Shown here: one piece after another, positions 38,701 through 50,997 of the stretch | Numbering within the stretch: the first letter of the stretch is position 1 | Layout: the number at the start of each line of letters is the position of its first letter | DNA from: Aquila chrysaetos chrysaetos | Taxonomy: Eukaryota; Chordata; Aves; Accipitriformes; Accipitridae | Length of the DNA: 64,000 nt | Direction: 5' to 3' | NCBI RefSeq assembly: GCF_900496995.4 | Contig: NC_044004.1 | Span: 48,638,224-48,702,223 of the forward strand | Notes under the pieces: model-generated | Seen by the model: the letters and a program-made list of their open reading frames with translations, nothing else | Databases searched by the model: none | What the model was told of the DNA's origin: nothing | Translations under genes and position numbers: made by a program

Positions 38701-41700
38701 TCAGCCTCCAGGACAGGCAAGAGTAGAAAGTCTTACATGTTTTTCTAACTGGATACCACATTTAACAGCCAAGCACTATTTTGCAACCACTAAGGTACTG
38801 TGTAACTTCTAAAGACACAGACTTATTTCTGTTCCAATGAGATTGAAATTAACAGAAAAGGCGTTAATTTCTTCTACAGGGCATTCAGGTTTTTTCCTAT
38901 TCTGTTGTCCCATCCCATGTCCCCCCCCCCCAAACATTCACCTTCTGGAACTTCCAACATGTAGCTCTGCTCCCCTTCTCACAAACGGACATCCAGACAT
39001 GTAATTTCCATATATTTAAACAAGCCTGAGTTTTTTCACTCCCTTATCTGTTCATGATTTATCTTGTAACATTGAAATATAGCTTATTCATCTCTCAGTG
39101 AAATCATAGCTTTCTGTATTTTCTCCAAGCATCGTTTTCAAATATTCAGGTGACACCAAGTGGTTAATTGTTGTACTGCTGTCTGTTCAAGATTACTGTA
39201 TGCAGTAACAACCAAGTATTCTGTTATGTGAAAATAAATAAATACCCATCACCAAAAAAGCCAAAGTGCTTTGAGGTTATTAATCATAACAGTCCAATTT
39301 GAAAATGCTATCAAAGCAGCCCTTTCTCATTCACTTACCTTAGTCTGCCTATATGCTTTAAAAAGAAAAAAAACCTGTACACGTCATCAAAAATTAAGTG
39401 GGCAAAAAAATTAAGTTCCTGTAAGAGAAGTTACTTACCAGAAGGAATTATTCCCTGTGTCATCTTTGTACACTCAAGCTTATAGTAAGTCGCTTCCAAG
39501 AAGAAACACGCTTAGGCTCTTCTCAAAATCACTGCTACTTATTAAAAAAAACTAAACACACACAAACCCACACCCAAAAAAACAAACCCACACCACATGC
39601 ATCCATGCAGCATCATTCAATATGCCAAACCATACAACAGACAGTTCAGTGATGAGGGATCCTGTCACATCTACCAACTCTTCTTTAGCTTCAGATGTTT
39701 CTTTCAACATCCTGTATATAAGCTTTAAAATACTGTTAATTTAAATTCACCTTAAAATGTTTTCCCTATAGGACTTGTAACTATAACTGAAGAGAAAAAT
39801 CTCAACTCATACTTTCTTAATTTTTTTTAAACTTGTTTGCATTCTGGATTTGGCCACAGCTGTGAATAATCACTCTTAGGCTAATTTTTTAAAATTGTTC
39901 TCAAGATTCTTTCCCAAAGAAGTATAGGAGAGAAAATATTATCTTTAGATAATCCTGCCTGTAAGCCACAAAATGGGCAGGTATGCATGGTCGAGCATAG
40001 AACCTGAAGCTATCTTCATTATTCTTTAAAGGAGGGCCTCACACCACTATTTTGAGTTTAGCATCCTTTTTTTATGTTCAGGATTACATGGGTTATAAAG
40101 GTACAGCCCTAATTTTCATAGCTAGAAAAAACAGAAACAGACCCTCAACCAGTAAAATGCCACCCACAGTGTGTACAAAACCAGGCACAGATGCTTAGCC
40201 ATTTTATTATTAAAAATAAATAATTCTCATCACTTTGACCATCTGAAAGTATCACCTTCTGGAGGTGACCTACTAATGCAAACCAAACATATCACTGCTA
40301 AAGTGGAGACAATGTGTAAGGCTTTGCGCTTTGGAGATTCTTCTTCCTCTAAGACCTTTTGGGCGTGCAAAATCAAAACCAAGGAGAAGCAAAATTCTAA
40401 GCAAGAAGAAAAAGCTTGTTTATGTTTCAGTCATGCATTGCAAAAAGGGATAATAGTCAAGCCTGAATTAAGTCTGCTACAAACTCATCAAAAAGAAAAA
40501 AAATCTCGCTGCAGCCTAAGTATCAAGAGGCTTCCAGAACAAGTGTTAAGTAGGAGTATGAGGAAGAGAAGGATGGCAAGATTATTTTAAGTTTGCTGTT
40601 AGCAGTAGGTTTTCCAATCCACCAAAACTAGAACAGGTGAGGGGAAAAAAAAAAGAAGGAAAAAAAAAAAAAAGAAGGGAGTGGGAATAGAGGGGAACAG
40701 AAAAGTCTCCCTCAGGAACAGAACCAGTCATCACTAACATAGGACTCCACTTAAGCTTTCAGTTACTATTTCTGCTTCCATTTCCCTTAAAATTTTGTTT
40801 CACTGGGCCAAAATTATGAAGTAAAAGCATTTTAATAAACACTTCTTCATCTGCTCTCATTTCTCCTCCTTACATTTCCAAAGCAGAATCAAGCTTTAAA
40901 TCTTGTGGATGCAGTCCTGGGCCCTGTATGCATGCACAGCTAATCAGAAAAGGATTATTTACTGTATAGTACGATCTCATTGTGCTTCTATCCAGGGCTG
41001 CACTATACAGGACCACCAAGTCTGATGCCTCAGACACTGCCTGGCCCACACACAGTAGGCACTATCCACAGAGAACGCCACTTCTTTCAAACCTGGAAGT
41101 CCATGGCTTAAGAAGGCTGATATTCTAGAATATGAAACTAGAATGTGAAAAAACACAACAGTCTATTAATAATGGAAATAATAGTAACTGAAGCACAACC
41201 TGTTTGAACTTCCTAGGTATCATAAGAAACTTGGAAAGAACTTGCCTACCACCATTCCAAAACCCACAACACCCTGCCAAACAACTCTGGCATTGCTCCA
41301 ATTCTGAATTAAAAAAAACCAAACCAAAACAACAACACTAACCAACAACCCACCCCAACCAAAAAACCCTCAACTTTCTACACACAATTGGACAAGAAAC
41401 TAGTTTGTATTACCTGAACAAGCCTATCGTCTCCAATGTAATTCTTCACAGAAAGAATTCTACACAGAAAGAAAAAAGAGAAAAAAACCAAACCCCTGGT
41501 TCCAGGACTCATTAGAAACATTTTTTTTATAATGACAGAAAAGTATTTATATTGTTCTACAAAAGACTAGCAATTCATTTCATGATACAGCATCTACTGA
41601 GTTAGTCACGCTGAAAGAAGCCATGCAACAAATACACAAGATCGTTACTCAGCAGATCAGAGAAATTACATGACGGTTCATAATACCTGCAAAATTATAA

Positions 41701-44700
41701 AGATCAGTCCTATCTCATCTTCAAATATACCAGGATGTAAAGGCCAGAAAGATAAAAAGAGCTAACTAAGCAGAAGAGAAACCATTCAAAAGAACAAGTG
41801 GAATAAATTATATAAAGCTTTGCCTGGAAGTATGACTAGTTTTCAAACCATTATTGTATGGCTCTGTAACGGCCTCCAAATCTGTGTACCAAAGAGCCAA
41901 AATTCTGATTTCTTTGAGGATGAAATCTGTTCAGATGATGACTACAATTACTAATGAAACAACCTAGCACTAGAAATCAGTTCTGTGTTCTGAATGCTGT
42001 GTGCTGAATGTTCTGAAAAATGCTGGGCAGGAACTAGATGACAAAAGTGTTACATTTTGTATTATTTATTTATTCACTTTATAGAGTAACAGGGATAACG
42101 CTGTCAGAACTGCAGTGATCTGCCATCTTAGTTATGAAAAGAACAGATTTTACCATAGCTTTTTATAATATAAAAATGTCCCTTTTCTAGTAGTTGCATT
42201 CTGAGTTTAAGAAATGGCATATATACAAATGAAGATGCTAGACTTAGAAAGTAATTAAGAATAACTGTATCCCTATTTTCTCCCATTTTCTGGTTGAAAA
42301 AAAAAAAAAAAACCCCAAACACTAAATGACAGCACTCTTTACCCAAAGATAATCCATATAGAGCAATGTAATGATACTCTTATTGCCTCACGAATGTCTA
42401 TAAAGAGGAATCAAAAAAGCTTCCCAAACCTATTTATTTATCTGAATATGGATCCACCACTTCTGTTTTCCCTACTGATAATAAATCAAGAACACAGACA
42501 TCCTTTCAAATAAATTTTCAGCACCATAATCATCACACAACGACCTTATACCCAAGTCACTTAACATCACCTAGTTCTTCCTTATAAATCATTACAGTAG
42601 GTAAACATAAGCAAAAATGACCCTAGCATCGCACTGTATAGATGTTTACAGTGTTTCTTCAGTACTCTCACCTGATGGTCCAGACTCAGTTGACTATACA
42701 AGAAACAATTCTGCTGTAGACTAACTTATACTTTATATACATACACAAGCCAAGATACATACACAATTTTAAAGTAACTTTTCTAGCTTCAGTTCTTAAG
42801 AACTAATTGAAAGCGTTTATGCTTACCTAGATGTAGAAGTGTGAACTGTGCTGCCAATTCCTTTGCACCTTCTACTGTTGCACAGAGTTTGTCTGGCATG
42901 AAATAACTCTGGGAACCATCTGCAATACTAGGAATAAGCACCTTGTACACCAAGAGTATTTTCCCATCCTGACTTGTGGTTGAATACAAGTAGTATTCTG
43001 GCGGTGTCCAGTTATTTTTATTGCAAAAATAATCCAGATGCATTGCTGCAGAACTGAAGTGACTGGATTTTAAAGAATACATGCTAATTGGAGTAAGCTT
43101 TATTCCTGGAAAAAATGGGTATGTACATCTTTCAACTTCAGTGGGGCCTGGACTGTGCTGACCATTAAGACGAACCAAAAGATTTGCTGGTTTCCCTAAG
43201 GATTTTTGATGACCATCTTCTTTGTTAGGAAAACCTAAGAGATTTTCAGAACTGGGACTTATCTGACCATTAAAATGTTGCTTCCAAATACTTTCTTTGT
43301 TAACTGGCTTTGCCAGTGTTACCTCAATACTAGCTCCATCAATGCACTTTCCATTCATTACAGACATAGCAGCAACTGCATCTTCTCGATGGAAAAAATG
43401 AACAAAAGCATAGTCTCTCAGCTTCTTTACACGTTCAACTACTCCTGGCTTGAACTTGTTGAATTCAGCTTTAATTGTGTCCTCTGTAGTAGATATCATT
43501 AAATTTCTTACATACAATACTTTAACTCTCTGCATTGTTTCTTCATCAACTTCTTTCTCAGGGTCTGCCCAGTCTACTTGAATAGTATGACCCCAGAGCT
43601 GGAATGTTCCTATAGCAAAGAAGCATTACATCAATGAGAAATACGCAAATGAAAACAAAATCATTCTTATCAACTACCTCAAAAAAAAAGCAAACATGAT
43701 GCATGCCACATTAAACTGTTTTTTGTTGCCTGCACCTACTTAAGAAAGATATGTAAAATATCGCTACTTAAAATTATCAAAGAAAATAAGACTCTGCAAA
43801 AATTTGGTGTTCTATCTGTACCCTTTGAGTTCATTAAGCACCATAAGTTGTCAAAACATAGACTTTGTGATTTTGTGACATGCATATACACGTGTATATA
43901 AAGCAACCATAAGCAACATATTTTACTAGCTAGTATACACAGGCTCTTCAATAATATTACCATTTTAAAAAGTAAGGTCAACACCTGGAAGTCATCTAAA
44001 CGTATATGAACTAGCACAAGCCTTACTCTATGTTGCAGCAGACAACAAAACCATAAACTTCAAAAAAAGCTCACCTTGTTACTCATTTCATGCCAACATT
44101 TTGCATATCACACAACTAGTTTATTTTACATTCAGTGATCTGGTCATATTTCTCCCATTACCTTGCAAGGCCTGTATACGTCTTAGGTAACACTCCTCCC
44201 TAACACTCTGTCAGGAATTAACATGAGACTTGCCTACATCTTAGCCTTAATAAATACAGGGAGTTTTGTCATTCATTTCAGCAAGGCCAATGCTGTCTTA
44301 TCTGTTTTAATGACTTTGCTTCTCCAACTATATTGTTCCATTTCCCCCCTATTTAATTTCTCTTCCTTTCTCTTCTAGAATTTCCCTTTTTAACTGTACC
44401 TTTACCCATTCCCTTCTCTTTCAGCATATTTAATCCATTCTACTTTCCCTCCCTCAAAATGTATAAAACAAGGTGCAAAGAAAAAGTCATCTTCTACCTG
44501 TTAAACCCTGTAAAATTATTTTCTAGTAAAACATTAAAGATCTACTTTCAAACACTTTTAAGATATGAAACACCAATAACATCACTCATGACACTCAAAG
44601 AAAATAAGGGACACATTCCAAGTGCTATATTTTTTAAGCTTAGCTTTAAGAGAATTCACGTGCAGGGACTAATGCATGCAAATGAGAACTGGATGCCCAA

Positions 44701-47700
44701 GCAAATACATTATCTTGGTGTAAATTACAGTAGCAGGCATCTGTTTTATAAACAGAAGTTCTTTCATTCTCAGAACTGCTTAAATTTCAGCTTTAAAAAA
44801 AAAAAAAAAAAAAAAAATCAAAAAAACAAAAACCACAACAAAAAAAACCCAAACAAAAAAACCCTCATTCCTGAACCAAAAAAAAAAAAAAAAAAAAAAA
44901 AATAATCCTCTTTAGCTGAAAGGCACTACTGCAGTTTTGTAACTCCCAAGATACCTTAAAGAAAGGAAAACAAGGATGATCGACCACCCCCCACAAAATG
45001 GAGACAGATACTCCCAAAAAACCTCAATTTAATTACAAATAGCTTTACCTGGGATCAGCCGCCTTCTAGCCATTGCAGCTGCTCTGTGAGATTCATATTC
45101 TACAAAAGCAAAGCCACGATTTTTAGTTTTGTCAGTGGCATTTGGATAAACAATGACATCCACCACTCCTTCTGTAACTTTTTTCATTTCATTCAGTATT
45201 TCTTCCTTCTTCTTTTCTTTTGGAATTGCTCCAATAAATAGTCTGCAGTTGTCCAAGCTTACGCAGACACCAATAAATTTCCCTGGACGAATTTCGTAAT
45301 TATTCAGAATCTTGATGGCTAGCTGGGCTTCCTCTTTAGTAGTGTACATCACAAAAGCATAGCCTCGATTCTCACCACTGAATTCCATCATCAGTCTGAA
45401 CTCATAGATCTTCCCAGCTCTCTCGAAAACAGGAACTAGTTCATCTTCATACATATCACGAGGAATCTTACCCACAAAAACTTCACATCCACGAGGTGGT
45501 GGAGGACCCTCCCAACCTTAAAATAAATTGTTCAACAACAATCTTAGTACAAATGCCGGATAGGCACACTTCCCTCCCTCCCTCCCCCAATTTGGAGGTG
45601 GGAATTATTTATTTATTTTTAGTCTCAATTTAAAACTAGCATATTCTTATCCATTATTTCATTCTTATTTTTGTTATGTTGAAATTAAAAAATGCCATAA
45701 GCCCACAACTTGTATCCGTTTTAATTCCATCTTGGTTTTTTCACTGGAATCTGTATGACAGCCCACTGAACCAAGCATTATTTAAAACACTGACAGGTTT
45801 GCTGTAAGAGCCTACATTTCAATCATTTTTTACCCCTTAAACTTATGTGTCAGTTATTAATACAACTGATAGGTTGATAACTGGGAAAGAACTTAAGTTG
45901 TATTTTCTACTCGCACATGTTTCTCTGCACTTCTTGCTCATATTTTATGAAATTTTGGTCAGGGTCCCCAGTGCAGTATTTTTTTTCTTCCTTCACATCA
46001 TTCAAAATGTCCAAACATTTTGCTTCCACCTTCTCCATTCATCTACAAAAACAGGACTCCCTAAGGAAGGTAGGATATGGAGCTGTGCTTTTTTCAATAG
46101 CCAAAAAGACTGAACACTTTTGCTTTAAAAACAGACCACAGTTTTCAAGGGCTGGAGCTGGATGGTAGGAAAAAAGAAATTAAAAAAATCCACAGGACAA
46201 GTAAGTCCCTAGTTCACATCTGAAAGTTACAAGAAGATCCATGCTTCTGTCCTTAAGCCAAGGACATTCATACACTCTTTTATATCTCTGCCATGTACGC
46301 TGAAGGGTATGATCAACAGATAATGTAAAAATGCATACATACATTTAAAAACATGGAGTTATGGTCTGCAAATATGGCACCTGATTTTCCCAAAATATGC
46401 ATTTTTTTAAAAAAATAAATTTTTATTGGTTTTGTTTGGGTTTTTTTAAACAAAATAAACAAATCAGGCAGAAGTTTTGAAGGCAGAAAAACAGTTACAT
46501 CATAACTAACAGTTTTTTTCTAAAGCTTTGACAAGAAAGGTTCTCCACAGGAGAGAAAGCAAGGAGTACAAAGCTGGTAGAAAAAAATAACACAAAATTT
46601 GGTAAGTAAGTACTCATATGAAATGACAAAACATAAGGAGGCAAGGTGAAAAAAATTACTGTTGACAAGTTAAAACAAGAAGATAATTAAATATTTTACT
46701 TTGGCTTGAAGTTCAGAATAAATTAGGTGATTTTGTAATTAACTTTAAAGTTTTTCCTTCATATAAGTATCATCAAAGAGCACATAATTTCTCATTTAAA
46801 AAATTTTTACTAGAACTGGGAAATTTTTGCCTTCTCACAGAATAAATTTTCATCTATAAGCTGTACACTAAGAACTACATGGTACACAGGGAAACTACCA
46901 AGGCATCAGAATTGACAGGCATTTGGAGCCACACTGCCATGGCTTATCTAGGAAAAAGTTTGGCTCTGTTCCACAGAGCATTCAACATCTTTATCATTTT
47001 CAGCTTTATAAACATTTACGACCACTTCAGCTGAGGTCTGACAGAACATGGCAAGTAACACAGTCTGCAAGCTAGTACTGCTATCAATCACATCATGCCA
47101 GTCAGTTGCCCACATAAAAACACATAAACCAACAGTACGCCACTTAGCAGCTCCAAAGACAAAAGCAACTGCACACCTTAATCAGCAAAAAAGGGAGGAG
47201 GCTGCTTTACTGCATAGGCAAGTCATGAAATTAAATAACAATGTTCATTTATTAACTAGACAAACTTTTACCATCATCCTCAGCCTGGTAACTGATTAAA
47301 CAGTGATTCTCAGTAAGTAAAAGCCATCTACCATTCAAAAAGCCACCTGTCTAATTTTAAAGCTGCATACTAACTTAGCATTACAGCACATTAATGCCAA
47401 CTGAGAAGTTATGACTCCTGACTTAAAGAAAACCTGGCCTGTGCCACATTTGCCAATGAGCAACATGTATTTAACGGAGCAAACATGGAAACAGTTAACG
47501 AAAAGCACCATTCTTCAAGTAGTTACCAACTGACCAGAGAGTTTCCTTGACTGGGTACTTAATTTATCACTGGACAACAGATTATGGGATTCCTTTTTTT
47601 GCAGCAGTCCAAGTAATCAAACTTCAATCAACATTATAGTTATAATCCTCCCCCTGTTAGTGAAATCAATGCCATCTCAAATTTTCTTCCATGTAATTCT

Positions 47701-50700
47701 AATGAGTTACACACCTAATGACGTCATTATGTCTGCAGCAATCTAAGCACAGGACCCAAACAAAGCAATGAAAATTCGCTTTCTTAACCTTTTTTTTCCT
47801 TCTCTTTTCTCCTACACCCATCCCGATACATTTTCCATGAGTAGCATAAACTGAACAAGAACTGTGCTGCTGCCAATTGAGGTGGGGGAAAAAAATATAA
47901 ATTTTTAGGGTAATTTTGATGACCTGCTTGCTTGCTCTGGATAATGTGCCAGTCACATAAACAAGATGGTAACAGGAAAACAGAGCTGACAGAGAGACTA
48001 TCTCCTTTGGCAGCAACACAAGCTTATAGAAACCACATCTTAAACAAGCAAAATTCACAGCGAAACTCCTCATTTACAAACAGTTATTGTAATTCCTTTC
48101 AAGCCATCTCAAATATTCAAGTCTCATCTGGCCTAGAAAACCATTTATAGTAACTCTGGGTAATTTCCAACCTCAGCAAGTATGAAAATACATGAAGATT
48201 TAAGGGAGAGGTATATAATTAATGTCAATGAACAGATTTATGGAAGATATACCTTGTCAAACACATCTAGTTTCAGAAAAGATTAACAAATTTCGTTAAT
48301 AAAAGTAACTTTGCCAAACAAATACACTTAATACTGCCTAATGTTCTAATTAAAAATCATAATTATAATGTAAAAAAATGTATTAAATAATTTAAGAACA
48401 GGCTGGGCCCTCAGGAATTAGTGATTCCCTGCAGTTCTTTTTCCAGTGCCATTTTAAAAAAAACTTCACAGGGCTTCCTTTGGCTATTTTATATAGGCTA
48501 GTAAAAGTATGTACATAATTTTAGACGGGAAAAACTTCCAAAGAGAAATAATTTTGATGCAGCTGTATCTTAAACTACACATAGCAATGAGCAACACTGT
48601 TGATGCTTACAAGCATAACTTACAAAGATACGGGATCACAGGCCACAAGTGAGAATTAACTGAAACAGCAGCACAAGGAATTCTCCTTCCTTCTGCTTGT
48701 GTACGTGCATAATCTGACTCAAAAAGAAGAGTTACTATACTCCGTGAGATACAATCAGGACAAATGGCAAAATTCTTGTACATTGCTGATGTCAACAATG
48801 ACACTGGAAAAATTATTCAAAATAAAAGAAATGCTTCATAAAGATTTAAGGCATTTGACTCATTTCATCAGAATAACAAGAAATTTTAAGATAAAGGTAA
48901 CTGACAGCGTTATTACAGAGAATTACAGGTACTAGGTATTTCATCAAGAACATTAAAGAACTATTTCAGAGTAGAGATAAAGCGCAAATTCAGCAGGAAA
49001 GATGCTAACCATTTTAACAAGCTAAATGTAGGAGCAGATAATCCCACCTTTTAGAGTTCTCAAAATCAAACCCAGACACTTTTCTGAAAATGTGTTTTAG
49101 CCAAAAAAAGTCATCAGGCTCAACTGAGCAGAAAGTAAATATGTAAGATACACAGAAGTTCAAATTAAATGATCTAGAAGCCACTTATTTTCTTAATGTA
49201 TTCTTGAGAAGAACAAAACGACATTTTGGTAGGGAAAAAAACCTCAACAAAGTTTAACTCTTGAATACGGCAATAATGACAGAAAAGATAATCAGGAAAA
49301 AAATATAAAAAATATATCTACTGAACTATTCCTCCTCCTCTGTTCAAATATGTTCACTCAAAACAATAACAAATTCAATCATTTTGGTTTTATCCATTTA
49401 TTTCACAAACTTTCAGCCTTTGCAGCACGAGATAAACCTACTAGTTCCAGCATTTGTATAAGCATGGATTAAAATTGAATGATCTTGCAACATCTTCAAA
49501 CAAAAACACCCCTTATCAGTCCTACTTAAAACTAAGTGTCATTTAAATTTATCTTGGAAAGCAAATTCAAAGTGCTGAACAATGGCTTTTCCTTGCATTG
49601 CCTGTAAGCGTTACTTGTTTTCTACAAACTAAATCTGCAGCAGCAGTTTCAGTAAAAGTATTTTAGCAGAGGATAGGGCTATTTCAAGAGATTTATTATT
49701 GCTAAGTTACTTGTCATAGTATCAGACATGTTTTTGAAATAGCATTTAATACACAAGAAAAAATTAAGTCTTCCAATGCAGTAACAACCTGAAAACTGTT
49801 TACTAAATCCAATAGCCACTGTTTCCAAATTGCAACGTACATATTCCATATACCACAGGACTTAATTCTACTTTTTTTTTTGTCACTGACTTTAGCGGAA
49901 ATATAATTAGGCATATAGAAAAACATTTTAGTGACAAGGCACGTTTTCACTGTCGCAATAACTTTCCAGTCCAAGTGCACAAGTCTCCCATTTGCATCGT
50001 GACAATAAATCTCAAACCACCATAAATTAACCAAGATGATGATTGTAGTTTTTATAGCATCAATACAATCTCTGTTATTCTCTGGGATTTTTATCAACTG
50101 TTGTATTCTGTTTATACATGGATAAATACTCAACAATTTCTGTTTTCCAGTGTATTAAGTGAAAGAACAGTAACACATGAATATTAAACTCTGACTGTTG
50201 TACTTAACTGTTAAAAACACATCCAATGAATGATAAAAGCTCCAGCTCAACATTTATCAATTTTTCCTCTCAGAATGAAAGGGGGGTGGGGGGGCAGAGA
50301 TTATATTAGATATGGAGAACAGATTAGTTCACTCTGAAAACAAAACGAGTGCGATTATCTTCACTGGTGTTATCTCAGAGAACAGAGATTAGTAAAAAAA
50401 AAAATTGCTTTGTCCCATGCAAGTGGTAAGACAAGAAATGAAGGTTATGCCTGCTATCACCAACTTGTTTTTCCCTTCTGTATCACTAAATGTTTTCAAG
50501 TGTGTTCTAAGTCATATGGAACACACTCAGTATTTTCAGCTCCACATTTGTTTTGCTACCTGTCAACTTTAGCTGCTTTTAAAGCCATGACTTCTTAAAT
50601 CCACCAAGAGCAAATGTTCAACATAGTCTTAAATGACATCTTAAAAGACATCTTAAACTGCTGGAAACTGTAAAGCGTATCAGGACCCTGTATGTGTTGT

Positions 50701-50997
50701 GTTTCTTTAACTCTTTCCCTAAGCATCTACTACTGGTCACTGTCAAGATACAGGACATGGGGCTACACAAATTTTCAGTCTGATTCAGAATAGCTCTCCT
50801 CACAGAAAATAAACTCCAACTTTGTAATCTCAAAAGACATGCTTACCTGGTGGAGGACCACCGAATTTTCTTTGCCCGTTTTCTTGAACCATGCTGTATC
50901 CAGTCTTCTCCATCAGGGCCAGTAAAGCAGCTTCATTCTGAGTGCCACTTCGGCTTTTGCCACATCCATTTGCTGCAGCTTTATTCTCCTCATGCAT
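35746..50997 (-). CDS. RBM46: RBM46, RNA-binding protein 46 (five-exon coding model)
   Basis: Coding exons in transcript order are 50997-50847, 45516-45049, 43609-42827, 39492-39439 and 35771-35746, giving 1482 nt and 493 residues. Seen: RRM1 with RNP2 VFVGKI (63-68) and RNP1 RGYAFVMY (101-108); RRM2 with LFIGAI (143-148) and RGFAFVEY (184-191); RRM3 with VLYVRN (237-242) and RDYAFVHF (271-278). A DND1-like double-stranded-RNA-binding region follows at about 370-467. Family knowledge: RBM46 is a relative of A1CF and RBM47, is expressed in germ cells, binds target mRNAs and is needed for meiotic entry and progression in mice. The protein matches my memory of human RBM46 almost residue for residue up to LLHL-467. 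All junctions are phase 1. The first three exons are certain. The last two are inferred from splice sites and phase and replace the roughly 66-residue mammalian tail, which I could not find. Confidence 0.9.
35772..39438 (-). other. RBM46: RBM46 intron before the terminal exon
   Basis: About 3.7 kb from donor GTAAGTAAC to acceptor TTTTCCTGCAG. It contains an 11-C run at 38921-38931. No coding exon or repeat family was recognised. Confidence 0.45.
39439..39492 (-). CDS. RBM46: RBM46 candidate coding exon 4 (54 bp)
   Basis: A 54-bp minus-strand segment is preceded by a pyrimidine tract and AG (TTTCTTCTTGGAAG) and followed by the strong donor GTAAGTAAC. It is phase 1 on both sides and joins exon 3 in frame, encoding [18 protein letters not shown] (residues 468-485). 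Because it is a multiple of three, it could be included or skipped without changing frame. I have no remembered homologue for this peptide, so the call rests on splice signals, phase and the open frame. Confidence 0.5.
39493..42826 (-). other. RBM46: RBM46 intron after coding exon 3
   Basis: About 3.3 kb from donor GTAAGC to the candidate exon 4. It is AT-rich with several short A-runs (for example near 40650 and 42297). I searched it for the mammalian-type terminal exon and found none. Confidence 0.5.
42827..43609 (-). CDS. RBM46: RBM46 coding exon 3 (RRM3 and dsRBD-like domain)
   Basis: The acceptor CTATAG lies just before 43609 and the donor GTAAGC is at 42826-42821. The 783-bp exon encodes residues 207-467, starting [20 protein letters not shown]. 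It carries RRM3, a linker, and the conserved [11 protein letters not shown] and [18 protein letters not shown] segments of the DND1-type dsRNA-binding domain, ending AAQFTLLHL. If the donor is not used, the frame continues for only 12 residues, to a stop at 42789-42791. That gives a possible 479-residue intron-retention product. Confidence 0.95.
43610..45048 (-). other. RBM46: RBM46 intron between coding exons 2 and 3, with twin A-tracts
   Basis: A 1.4-kb intron bounded by GTAAAG and CTATAG. Two poly(A) runs of 23 and 25 bases (44795-44817 and 44878-44902) flank a C-interrupted A-rich stretch. On the transcribed strand these are long poly(U) tracts. Nothing else was recognised. Confidence 0.85.
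45049..45516 (-). CDS. RBM46: RBM46 coding exon 2 (RRM1 and RRM2)
   Basis: The acceptor TTTTAAG ends at 45517 and the donor is GTAAAG (45048-45043). The 468-bp exon encodes [18 protein letters not shown] at its start and ends at LIPG, covering residues 51-207. It contains all of RRM1 and nearly all of RRM2, with both RNP motifs of each intact. The segment [16 protein letters not shown] in RRM2 is a hallmark of the A1CF/RBM47/RBM46 family. Both edges are phase 1. There is no frameshift or internal stop. Confidence 0.95.
45517..50846 (-). other. RBM46: RBM46 intron between coding exons 1 and 2
   Basis: About 5.3 kb of AT-rich sequence bounded by GTAAGC and TTTTAAG. No other exon, repeat family or RNA gene was recognised. 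A chance minus-strand open frame of 140 codons lies at 49714-50136. Confidence 0.85.
50847..50997 (-). CDS. RBM46: RBM46 coding exon 1 (start codon, residues 1-50)
   Basis: The ATG is at 50997-50995 and opens [14 protein letters not shown]. The conserved [14 protein letters not shown] and [14 protein letters not shown] stretch shared with A1CF and RBM47 follows. The exon ends in CCAG before the donor GTAAGC (50846-50841), leaving one base of a Gly codon. The acceptor TTGCAG lies just upstream, so the exon starts at 50999 with only two 5'UTR bases before the ATG. The rest of the 5'UTR must therefore come from an upstream non-coding exon. The start is chosen because the reading frame before the ATG runs through the acceptor and has no conserved residues. 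Confidence 0.93.

Noticed and set aside
40171..40590. 139-codon plus-strand open frame
   Set aside because: It is antisense within an RBM46 intron, is lysine-rich from A-rich sequence, and lacks conserved motifs.
49714..50136. 140-codon minus-strand open frame
   Set aside because: It lies inside an RBM46 intron, has no splice-site or family support, and reads as chance AT-rich sequence.
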